This document shows positions 36,263-43,740 of a stretch of 64,000 bases of DNA, in pieces. The position numbers and the translations under genes were made by a program. A model generated the notes under the pieces. It searched no databases, was not told where the DNA came from, and saw only the letters and a program-made list of their open reading frames with translations. Numbering within the stretch: position 1 is the first letter of the stretch; each line of letters starts with the position of its first letter. The stretch lies in the NCBI RefSeq assembly GCF_021290925.1, contig NZ_JAJSLX010000001.1, forward strand, positions 1,240,001-1,304,000, written 5' to 3'. The stretch comes from Sessilibacter corallicola (GTDB lineage Bacteria; Pseudomonadota; Gammaproteobacteria; Pseudomonadales; Cellvibrionaceae).

Positions 36263-36325
36263 CGTTTCGCTCAGATGCCTCGACACGATTTTAGAACCAA
36301 CGAATGTCGAAATTTGAGCGGAACG
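36263..36325. other. Nested hairpin between gshB and tonB
   Basis: CGTTTCGCTCA (36263-36273) can pair with TGAGCGGAACG (36315-36325) with one T-G wobble, enclosing CGACA/TGTCG. No T-run follows. It may be a rho-dependent or processing signal after gshB. Confidence 0.4.
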
Positions 36326-36436
36326 TAAAGGAATTAAATCAACCTTCTTTTTATACTCAACATTGAAGCGTGAATATTCTGCCAAACCTTTTTAGAATGG
36401 CACCCCCAAACGTATTAACCAGAGAATTAAAAGCGG

Positions 36437-37309
36437 ATGATCAACGCGCAAACGCAGATCCAATCAACAGAAAGATTGACCTTCACACTGTTCGTCGCAA
36501 TTGCCATCCACGCATTACTCATTTTTGGTTTAACTTTCGATATTGATATCAACAAGAAAACCAGCTCAACGTTAGAAATTACTCTGGCCACACACAAAGC
36601 GGAAATTGCTCCTGAAAGCGCAGATTTCATCGCTCAGCACAACCAGCAAGGCAGCGGCACTGAAGACAAACCGCAACAAATTACTACCGAGCACCTAGCT
36701 GAATTTGAAAACACACAAATCAACGAAGTACAGCAGGCCAGAAGCCAAAAGCCGCAACCAAACTCTGTTGATACTCAAGTTGTCACATCAACGCAAACTG
36801 CCGATATCCAATTTGATAAACCTTCTGAAGACGAACAACAGCAAGTGCTAACAGAAGCTGGCGAAGACGCTGAGAATCGCAGAATTAGCCAAGAGATTGC
36901 CAGCCTTAAAGCGAAACTCGATAAACAGCGCGAAGCCTACGCTAAAAAGCCGAGAATAAGACGGTTAACCTCTGTTGCTGCAATCGCCTCAGCTGACGCA
37001 GCTTATTTGCACCAATGGAGCCAGAAAGTGGAATTCGTCGGCAATAGAAACTTCCCCAAAGAAGCACTCAATGCCGGAATTCACGGCAAGCTTCGCCTAC
37101 TTGCTGTCATCGATAACACTGGCAACTTAGTCAACGCTGAAATATTACAATCGTCTGGCTATCGAGTACTGGACGACGCAGCAATGCAAATCGTTCATCT
37201 GTCGTCTCCTTTCCCGCCGTTTCCATCAGAAATTCGCCAAGATACTGACCAATTAGAAATTATTCGTACGTGGCATTTTGAAATCACCGGACTTTCGACA
37301 GGCTCCTAA
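36437..37309 (+). CDS. TonB family protein, TonB3-like
   Basis: A 290-residue inner-membrane protein with one N-terminal segment (about 15-36), a long acidic and glutamine-rich periplasmic region (40-150), a coiled-coil stretch (about 155-175, EIASLKAKLDKQREAYAKK) and a TonB C-terminal domain (about 200-290; FPKEALNAGIHGKLRLLAVID, then VLDDAAMQIVHLSSPF). It lies between gshB and yqgE, the place of tonB3 in Pseudomonas, a gene needed there for twitching motility and pilus assembly. With the pil genes on either side, a pilus-related role is likely by context. The partner is unknown. There is no exbBD nearby. Confidence 0.88.
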   Translation: MINAQTQIQSTERLTFTLFVAIAIHALLIFGLTFDIDINKKTSSTLEITLATHKAEIAPESADFIAQHNQQGSGTEDKPQQITTEHLAEFENTQINEVQQARSQKPQPNSVDTQVVTSTQTADIQFDKPSEDEQQQVLTEAGEDAENRRISQEIASLKAKLDKQREAYAKKPRIRRLTSVAAIASADAAYLHQWSQKVEFVGNRNFPKEALNAGIHGKLRLLAVIDNTGNLVNAEILQSSGYRVLDDAAMQIVHLSSPFPPFPSEIRQDTDQLEIIRTWHFEITGLSTGS

Positions 37310-37400
37310 AAAGCAAAGCGGATAATTTTTGAATGCCCCGCTCTGTAAACTCGTAAAGCGCGCTGAAAAACAGTTGAAAAGAGCAATTGAGTCGCCGCTC

Positions 37401-37431
37401 TATAAAACCTTCTAAAAAACTAGGTTTTATA
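37401..37431. other. AT-rich perfect hairpin upstream of yqgE
   Basis: TATAAAACCT (37401-37410) and AGGTTTTATA (37422-37431) form a perfect 10-base stem around an 11-base loop, about 90 bases downstream of the tonB stop and 57 before yqgE. It could terminate tonB or be an operator for yqgE. Confidence 0.5.
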
Positions 37432-37488
37432 ACGTATAAACCAGAGGTATAACTTGTAATTAATCCATTCCGGCTCAATAATGAATTT

Positions 37489-38073
37489 ATGAGCCTACTT
37501 AACAGCCAATCAGATCTAAATTCACTGAGCCTTAGAAATCACTTTTTGATTTCAATGCCCGGATTGAACGACCCCAATTTCAGCCACTCAATCACCTACA
37601 TTTGCGAACACAATGAAGATGGCGCAATGGGATTAGTGGTCAACCACACCCTACCGATGAAATTAGGCGAAATTTTCGATCAGCTGGATATTGATGACGC
37701 CGCCGACATCGGTGAAATTGAGTTGCTAGCAGGCGGTCCCGTTCAACTGGAAAGAGGCTTTGTCCTTCACTCTAATGACAAATGCTGGGAATCCACATTA
37801 AAAGTTAGCGATGATATTTACCTAACGGCTTCTCGAGAAATTCTTGAAGCACTGGCTAAAGGTGAAGGCCCTGAAAACCTATTGGTGATTTTGGGTTATG
37901 CCGGTTGGGAAAAAGGCCAGCTTGAGCAAGAAATTGCCGAAAATTCATGGTTAACCGTACCGGCCAACAGCCACGTTCTGTTCAACACCGAAACGGCAAT
38001 GCGTTGGCAGGCGGCCGCAGATTACGTGGGTATCGATCTCAATTTAATCTCTCAATTCGCCGGCCACGCTTAA
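37489..38073 (+). CDS. yqgE: YqgE/AlgH family protein
   Basis: A 194-residue cytosolic protein of the UPF0301 (YqgE/AlgH) family; its biochemical role is not settled, though AlgH was first linked to alginate control in Pseudomonas. The N-terminal LRNHFLISMPGLNDPNFSHSITYICEHNEDGAMGLVVN is diagnostic, as are LLAGGPVQLERGFVLH and LVILGYAGWEKGQLEQE. Length is typical. No clear ribosome site precedes the ATG. ruvX follows after 41 bases and the pair is conserved across Gammaproteobacteria. Confidence 0.95.
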   Translation: MSLLNSQSDLNSLSLRNHFLISMPGLNDPNFSHSITYICEHNEDGAMGLVVNHTLPMKLGEIFDQLDIDDAADIGEIELLAGGPVQLERGFVLHSNDKCWESTLKVSDDIYLTASREILEALAKGEGPENLLVILGYAGWEKGQLEQEIAENSWLTVPANSHVLFNTETAMRWQAAADYVGIDLNLISQFAGHA

Positions 38074-38114
38074 ATAAATTAGCAACGCCCTCTCAAAAAG
38101 AAGTTATCTCGTCG

Positions 38115-38543
38115 TTGAAAAACCGTCGCACTATTGTCGCATTTGACTACGGCCTCAAGAACCTAGGGGCCGCCGTTGGCCAAACCATTACCAGCAGCGC
38201 AAGCGAACTTCCCGCATTGAAAGCCCGTGACGGCGTACCAAACTGGGACGAAGTCGCTAATCTTTTGAAAGAGTGGAAACCCGATCTAGTTGTCGTTGGC
38301 AATCCAATAAACCTAGACGGCTCAGCCAGCGAATTATCTAACCGAGCAAAGAAATTCAGCAACCGTATCAACGGTCGATTTAATATTCCGGTAGAGATGG
38401 TCGATGAGCGCTACTCTTCACGAGAAGCAAAATCTCAGGCGAGGGAACAAGGCCACAAAGGCAATTACGGGGAAAACCCCATCGACTCAGTGGCCGCCCG
38501 CATCATCCTAGAAACCTGGTTAAACGAGCAGCCACAGAGCTAA
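38115..38543 (+). CDS. ruvX: Putative Holliday-junction resolvase / pre-16S rRNA nuclease
   Basis: YqgF/RuvX-family RNase H-fold nuclease thought to process the 5' end of pre-16S rRNA. Motif VAFDYGLKNLGAAVG (about 8-22) carries the first catalytic aspartate, VVVGNPINLDGS the middle strand, and VDERYSSREAKS and NPIDSVAARIILETWL the remaining acidic residues. I chose a TTG at 38115: the frame has no ATG between the yqgE stop and the catalytic strand, and this gives 142 residues, normal for the family. The upstream ATG at 37947 lies deep inside yqgE and is unlikely. It converges with pilU, with 36 bases between. Confidence 0.92.
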   Translation: MKNRRTIVAFDYGLKNLGAAVGQTITSSASELPALKARDGVPNWDEVANLLKEWKPDLVVVGNPINLDGSASELSNRAKKFSNRINGRFNIPVEMVDERYSSREAKSQAREQGHKGNYGENPIDSVAARIILETWLNEQPQS

Positions 38544-38579
38544 TAAGCGTCACACTATGCTCAGACAAATAATCAACCG

Positions 38580-39722
38580 CTAGAAAAGCTTCGAACGATC
38601 ATTTTCATCTGCCTGCAAACTCAGCTCTTTCGCAGCGTTGCCCAAATAATCGGCGTCGGTTTCGGACGCAAGCTTAATCATCAGACGAAGGTCATTCGGC
38701 GAATCTGCGTGCGAGAGCGCATCTTCGTAGGTAATTTCACCGCGATCATACAACTCATAAAGCGCCTGATCGAATGTCTGCATGCCGATTTCGTTAGACT
38801 TTTTCATCAACTCTTTCAAATCAGACACTTCGCCTTTTCGGATCAAATCCGAAGCCAAAGGCGAGTTCAGTAGTACTTCGAGACAAGCTCTTCGGCCCTT
38901 ACCATCAGGCGTAGGTATTAACTGTTGAGCGACAATACCACGCAGGTTAAGAGACAAATCCATCCACAGCTGCGAGTGGCGATCGGCCGGGAAGAAATGA
39001 ATGATTCGATCCAACGCCTGGTTCGCGTTGTTCGCATGCAATGTACACAAACACAAGTGGCCAGTTTCGGCGAACGCAATCGCGTGCTCCATGGTTTCTC
39101 GGGTTCGAACCTCACCAATCAAAATAACATCGGGGGCCTGACGCAGTGTATTTTTAAGCGCAACCTCGAAGGATTCGGTATCAAGGCCAACCTCACGCTG
39201 GGTGACGATACAACCTTGATGTTGGTGGATAAATTCAATCGGGTCTTCAATAGAAATAATGTGACCCTTAGAATTTCTGTTGCGGTGACCGAGCATCGCC
39301 GCTAACGAAGTCGACTTACCGGTACCGGTAGCACCAACGAAAATAATCAAACCACGCTTAGTCATCGCCAATTCTTTGACGATATCGGGCAAACCGAGAT
39401 CATCAATCCTCGGAATATTGGTTTCGATACGACGCAGTACCATGCCCGCCAAATTGCGCTGGTAAAAAGCCGAACAACGAAAACGGCCAATACCGCGTGC
39501 ACTTACAGCAAAGTTAAGTTCTTTGTGCTCCAAAAACTCAACTCGCTGTTTTTCATTCATTACGCTGAGCACCAGCTCACGTGTCTTTTCAGGCGACAAC
39601 GGCTGGGTGGTAACCGGAGTAACCTTACCGTGAAGTTTGACCGACGGTGGCACACCTGCCGTAATAAATAAATCGGACGCTCCTTTGTCCACCATTAATG
39701 ACAACAGTCGATCAAACTCCAT
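38580..39722 (-). CDS. pilU: Type IV pilus retraction accessory ATPase
   Basis: A hexameric secretion-type ATPase that assists PilT in pilus retraction. The 380-residue protein closely follows Pseudomonas PilU: MEFDRLLSLMVDKGASDLFITAG at the N-terminus, Walker A GATGTGKSTS near 130-138, the TQREVGLDTESFEVALKNTLR block, GEVRTRETM and LCLCTLHANNANQALDRI. The extra C-terminal tail of PilU, beyond PilT length, is present (LASETDADYL). The ATG at 39722 is used, with GGGAGAAG upstream; a TTG directly before it is in frame. It follows pilT by 34 bases. Confidence 0.97.
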   Translation of the reverse strand: MEFDRLLSLMVDKGASDLFITAGVPPSVKLHGKVTPVTTQPLSPEKTRELVLSVMNEKQRVEFLEHKELNFAVSARGIGRFRCSAFYQRNLAGMVLRRIETNIPRIDDLGLPDIVKELAMTKRGLIIFVGATGTGKSTSLAAMLGHRNRNSKGHIISIEDPIEFIHQHQGCIVTQREVGLDTESFEVALKNTLRQAPDVILIGEVRTRETMEHAIAFAETGHLCLCTLHANNANQALDRIIHFFPADRHSQLWMDLSLNLRGIVAQQLIPTPDGKGRRACLEVLLNSPLASDLIRKGEVSDLKELMKKSNEIGMQTFDQALYELYDRGEITYEDALSHADSPNDLRLMIKLASETDADYLGNAAKELSLQADENDRSKLF

Positions 39723-39756
39723 CAAACTTCTCCCAGTTTAAAATTACTTATTTTCA

Positions 39757-40791
39757 TTAAAATGCTTCAGGTGATTTCGCTTTTTCTTTCGCAACTTCGC
39801 GAGAAATAACACGTCGAGCCACCAAGTCTTGTAGACATTGATCCATCGTCTGCATACCAATGGAACCACCCGTTTGTATCGCAGAATACATCTGCGCCAC
39901 TTTATCTTCACGGATCAGGTTTCGAATAGCGGGCGTACCTCGCATAATTTCGTGTGCCGCAACTCGACCACCGCCGTTTTTCTTCAACAATGTTTGCGAG
40001 ATTACCGCTTGCAATGATTCCGACAACATCGACCGCACCATGGCTTTTTCATTCGCCGGAAACACATCGACAATTCGGTCAATGGTTTTTGCCGCCGAGG
40101 TCGTATGCAAGGTTCCGAACACCAAGTGACCGGTTTCTGCGGCAGTCAATGCCAATCGAATCGTCTCCAAGTCTCGCATCTCACCCACCAAAATAATATC
40201 TGGGTCTTCACGCAGGGCAGAACGTAAGGCTTCGGCGAAACCATGTGTATCTCTGTGAACTTCACGTTGGTTCACCAAGCATTTTTTCGACTCATGAACG
40301 AATTCGATAGGGTCTTCAATGGTTAAAATGTGTTCATATTTATTATTATTAACATAGTCGATCATTGCCGCGAGCGTTGTAGATTTACCCGATCCAGTCG
40401 GCCCAGTCACCAACACAAGTCCGCGTGGCACAGACACGATATCGCGAAACACCTGCCCCATGCCCAACTCTTCCATGGTCAGAACCTTCGAAGGAATGGT
40501 TCGGAAAACGGCGCCGGAGCCACGGTTTTGGTTAAACGCATTCACACGAAAACGCGCAACACCAGGTACTTCAAACGAGAAATCGTTTTCTAAGAATTCT
40601 TCGTAATCCTTACGCTGCTTATCGTTCATGATGTCATAGATCAGCGTGTGAACCTGCTTGTGCTCCAGTGGCGGCAAATTAATTCTTCGCACATCTCCAT
40701 CGACACGAATCATAGGTGGTAAGCCGGCAGACAAGTGGAGGTCCGATGCACCTTGTTTTGCGCTAAATGCGAGCAACTCTGTGATATCCAT
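39757..40791 (-). CDS. pilT: Type IV pilus retraction ATPase
   Basis: The motor that depolymerises the pilus and drives twitching. 344 residues: N-terminal PAS-like domain (1-100), Walker A GPTGSGKST at 130-138, Asp box around TIEDPIEFVH (157-166), Walker B-like DIILVGEM (198-205), His box TGHLVFGTLHT (220-230), and the retraction-specific AIRNLIRE motif at 288-295. All catalytic elements are intact. Pairing with pilU on one transcript and divergence from yggS over 105 bases match Pseudomonas. The signalling genes that control it lie within 5 kb. Confidence 0.98.
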   Translation of the reverse strand: MDITELLAFSAKQGASDLHLSAGLPPMIRVDGDVRRINLPPLEHKQVHTLIYDIMNDKQRKDYEEFLENDFSFEVPGVARFRVNAFNQNRGSGAVFRTIPSKVLTMEELGMGQVFRDIVSVPRGLVLVTGPTGSGKSTTLAAMIDYVNNNKYEHILTIEDPIEFVHESKKCLVNQREVHRDTHGFAEALRSALREDPDIILVGEMRDLETIRLALTAAETGHLVFGTLHTTSAAKTIDRIVDVFPANEKAMVRSMLSESLQAVISQTLLKKNGGGRVAAHEIMRGTPAIRNLIREDKVAQMYSAIQTGGSIGMQTMDQCLQDLVARRVISREVAKEKAKSPEAF

Positions 40792-40896
40792 AAAAAACCT
40801 TGCGTTTGTTTTTGGTAAATATTGTTTAACCTAATTCAGCAATTTTGGTTGCCAGTGATAAACTTATCTTTTCTGCAAAGAATTGATACTAAGTAT

Positions 40897-41574
40897 ATGC
40901 ACAACCTCCCTGACAACCTAGCGCAAGTACTCGATAGAATTCACAGCGCGAGCAACCAGTTTTCAATGCCAAGTCCACAGCTGTTGGCAGTTTCAAAAAA
41001 GAGAACCGCCGCCGAGATTCGAGAAATCTATAACTTAGGCGTCCATCAATTTGGTGAGAATTATCTGCAGGAAGCCCTAACCAAAAAAGCAGATCTGACG
41101 GATTTAGACATTACCTGGCATTTTATTGGCCCGATTCAGTCAAACAAAACTCGCTTAATCGCGGAAAATTTTCAGTGGGTCCACAGCGTGGATCGCATCA
41201 AGATTGCCCAGAGATTAAACGAACAGTGCCCAGAGGGAAAAGTCATCAATATTTGCGCGCAAGTGAATTCCGATGGAGAAGACACTAAATCTGGTATGGC
41301 AATAAATGAACTGTCTGATTTCGCAGATGCTATGACCGATTTCAGCAATTTGCGCCTGCGAGGGCTCATGACCATTCCCGCCCCCAGAGACAGCTTTGAA
41401 GCCCAAAAACAGGTCTTCACAGAAATGAAAGAAACTCTGCATAGCCTTAAAGCTCAGCACCCGCAGTTACCCTTAGATACCTTATCGATGGGAATGTCGT
41501 CTGATTTAGAAGCGGCCATTGCCGCAGGCGCAACCATAGTAAGGGTTGGAACCGATATTTTTGGCCCCAGATAG
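40897..41574 (+). CDS. yggS: PLP homeostasis protein (YggS/PROSC family)
   Basis: A 225-residue single-domain PLP-binding barrel protein that buffers pyridoxal phosphate and affects amino-acid balance; it has no known enzyme activity. The PLP lysine lies in LLAVSKKRTAAEIREIYNLGV, and further family blocks are FGENYLQEAL, WHFIGPIQSNKT, VHSVDR and LSMGMSSDLEAAIAAGATIVRVGTDIFG. I use the ATG at 40897; a longer frame to 40822 adds 25 hydrophobic residues not seen in the family. It precedes proC, as in many Gammaproteobacteria. Confidence 0.95.
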   Translation: MHNLPDNLAQVLDRIHSASNQFSMPSPQLLAVSKKRTAAEIREIYNLGVHQFGENYLQEALTKKADLTDLDITWHFIGPIQSNKTRLIAENFQWVHSVDRIKIAQRLNEQCPEGKVINICAQVNSDGEDTKSGMAINELSDFADAMTDFSNLRLRGLMTIPAPRDSFEAQKQVFTEMKETLHSLKAQHPQLPLDTLSMGMSSDLEAAIAAGATIVRVGTDIFGPR

Positions 41575-41656
41575 CGAAAAACGACGTGTTAATTAGCTGT
41601 TCTTAATTTTTTACCCATACTTATAATAAATCCATCCATTAAAAGCCGAGGATCAC

Positions 41657-42511
41657 GTGACTCATTCAACAGTGAACGATCTATCTAATTTTCCAAAAAC
41701 CATTGCATTCATCGGCGCAGGTAACATGGCCTCAGCAATCTTTGGTGGACTACTGAGCAATGGGCTGGCGCCAGAACAAATTATCGCGACAACAAAATCC
41801 CATGAATCCTGCGAACGCACTCGCGAAAACTTTGGAATTCGGGCCACCACGAGCAACCATAACGCCTGTGAGGCCGCAGACATCGTGGTGTTGTGCGTCA
41901 AGCCACAAACGCTGCCTGAGGTCGCCAAAGATATTGCCCCGCACTTATCACCCGACGCGCTTGTAATCTCGGTAGCCGCGGGGATCGATATCGACTCTAT
42001 GACGCGCTGGATGGGAGAAAGCACGCCAATCGTTCGTTGCATGCCGAATACGCCATCGCAAATACAACAGGGTGCCTGCGGCTTGTTTGCCAACGATCAA
42101 TGCTCACAGCAACACAAAGACGACGCAGAAAGTATTCTAAGTTCGGTTGGCATAGCCGTTTGGTTGGATAACGAAGACGATATTCACGCGGTCACTGCGG
42201 TCTCAGCAAGTGGACCGGCGTATATCTTTTTAGTGCTTGAGGCGATGATCGAAGCGGGAGTCAAACAAGGCCTGAGTCAAGAATTGTCAAAATCGCTAGC
42301 GATTCAAACCGTCCTGGGAGCATCCGCGCTGGCCATATCGAGCGAATACGATCCGGCCGAATTGAGAAAACGGGTAACATCCCCCGGCGGCACCACAGAA
42401 CAAGCCATCAACGTATTTGAAAGCAAAAACCTACGTGCTATCTTCTCTGACGCCATGGATGCATGCGCGAATCGATCAAAAGAATTGGCGAAAGCCGCTT
42501 CTGACCATTGA
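41657..42511 (+). CDS. proC: Pyrroline-5-carboxylate reductase
   Basis: Last step of proline synthesis: NAD(P)H-dependent reduction of pyrroline-5-carboxylate. The 284-residue protein has the Rossmann motif IAFIGAGNMASAI (about 15-27), VVLCVKPQTL, SVAAGID, VRCMPNTP and the C-terminal signature SPGGTTEQAI. The start is GTG at 41657 with GAGGA just upstream; no ATG precedes the Rossmann strand. 82 bases follow yggS. Confidence 0.97.
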   Translation: MTHSTVNDLSNFPKTIAFIGAGNMASAIFGGLLSNGLAPEQIIATTKSHESCERTRENFGIRATTSNHNACEAADIVVLCVKPQTLPEVAKDIAPHLSPDALVISVAAGIDIDSMTRWMGESTPIVRCMPNTPSQIQQGACGLFANDQCSQQHKDDAESILSSVGIAVWLDNEDDIHAVTAVSASGPAYIFLVLEAMIEAGVKQGLSQELSKSLAIQTVLGASALAISSEYDPAELRKRVTSPGGTTEQAINVFESKNLRAIFSDAMDACANRSKELAKAASDH

Positions 42512-42566
42512 GCACAATAACCACAAAGAAACTCAATACCCCCGAATAAACCATAGGACACAGTGA

Positions 42567-43157
42567 ATGCAGGCCCTTTCGAGTATCGCAACGTTGTTAA
42601 TTCAAACTCTTGCGAGTCTTTATTTATTTCTCATCGTACTTCGCTTTTTGTTACAACTCGCTAGGGCCGACTTCTATAATCCTATTTCTCAAGCGGTGGT
42701 AAAATACACAAACCCTGCACTGGTGCCTTTGCGCCGAATTATTCCCAGCCTGTTTGGTTTGGATACCGCGTGCATACTGCTGGCCATTTTCGTCGGCTTT
42801 GTCGCGATTGAACTCAATTACTTGGCCGTAACCCAAAATATCGTCAATCCTTTATTGGCACTAGCGTGGGCAGCCATTGGTGTTGCTGCGTTTACAGCAA
42901 AAGTGATTTTTTTCGCACTGATCATTTCGATCATCGTGAGCTTTGTAGCACCACAAAGTTTTCATCCAGCCCTTGTTCTAATCAACCAGTTACTGGATCC
43001 AATCAGAGCACCATTTCAAAAGATTTTACCGCCAATGGGTGGTTTCGATTTAAGCCCGATCCTGATCATATTAACGATACAAATCGTCGAAATTCTGCTC
43101 AAAGCGGCCGCCGCCCAAGTTCAATTGGTCCCACCAGTTGTTCCGGGATACTGGTAA
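42567..43157 (+). CDS. yggT: YggT family membrane protein
   Basis: A 196-residue inner-membrane protein with two YggT repeats. Hydrophobic segments lie at about 5-30, 60-85, 100-128 and 160-185. The repeated motif after the first helix of each half is NPISQAVVKYTNPALVPLRRIIP and its counterpart LINQLLDPIRAPFQKILPP. Its role is unsettled; members affect ion stress and, in some bacteria, cell division or envelope assembly. It ends the yggS-proC-yggT run. An AGGA site precedes the ATG. Confidence 0.93.
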   Translation: MQALSSIATLLIQTLASLYLFLIVLRFLLQLARADFYNPISQAVVKYTNPALVPLRRIIPSLFGLDTACILLAIFVGFVAIELNYLAVTQNIVNPLLALAWAAIGVAAFTAKVIFFALIISIIVSFVAPQSFHPALVLINQLLDPIRAPFQKILPPMGGFDLSPILIILTIQIVEILLKAAAAQVQLVPPVVPGYW

Positions 43158-43740
43158 TAAAAAACCAGCTCGAACATTGGACGTTAGTGTAATAACTGAT
43201 TAAAAAAGTACGTTTTTATTCCGCAAAATTTGATTTAGAAATAAATAATTACAAAAAATGAAAATATAATCATTCTCGGAATAAACCTTCCTATTAGAAT
43301 TGGGTCAAATATCGCGAACAACGCCTTATACCCGAAAAGACTATAGCCATAGAGGTCGATTTAGGCTTTAATTGTGGTATAGCATTTTGAAAGATCCGTC
43401 TACCCGCACACACCAAAATTAATGGGATAGGCGTCACGAAACCTGTATGTTTCATTCATAAAGTGAAACAGTTTTTGTGCATAGATCTGACTGCGGCATT
43501 AACAGATTAAGTGGCCTAGTCGTAAAAACGCCTCTAGATGTACCAATCACACAGATTAAAATTCTAGGTTTTCTGACTGTTAGATTTAACAGTTCTGGTG
43601 CATTTATTCCTCAGCATTCGGGCAATTTCGGCGTATTATTAGCCACAGATGGCTTTATTATCTGGCGCATTCGTTAATTCTAGGCTCTTACAGTATTGAC
43701 TTTTGGTTAACTGGAATTAGCCAAACGAACATGGAAAATT
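43158..43740. other. Long intergenic region before the dynamin-like gene
   Basis: 583 AT-rich bases. A short dyad GTTTCA/TGAAAC occurs near 43450-43470. A 66-codon open frame at 43477-43677 lacks a ribosome site and any recognisable motif, so I do not call it a gene. The promoter of the dynamin-like gene must be here but is not clear. Confidence 0.45.

Noticed and set aside
37947-38114. N-terminal extension of ruvX from an ATG inside yqgE
   Set aside because: The extra 56 residues would be coded out of frame within conserved yqgE sequence and have no family similarity; a TTG at 38115 gives the normal length.
43477-43677. 66-codon open frame upstream of the dynamin-like gene
   Set aside because: It starts with GTG without a ribosome site, has no recognisable motif and lies in AT-rich intergenic DNA, so chance is more likely.
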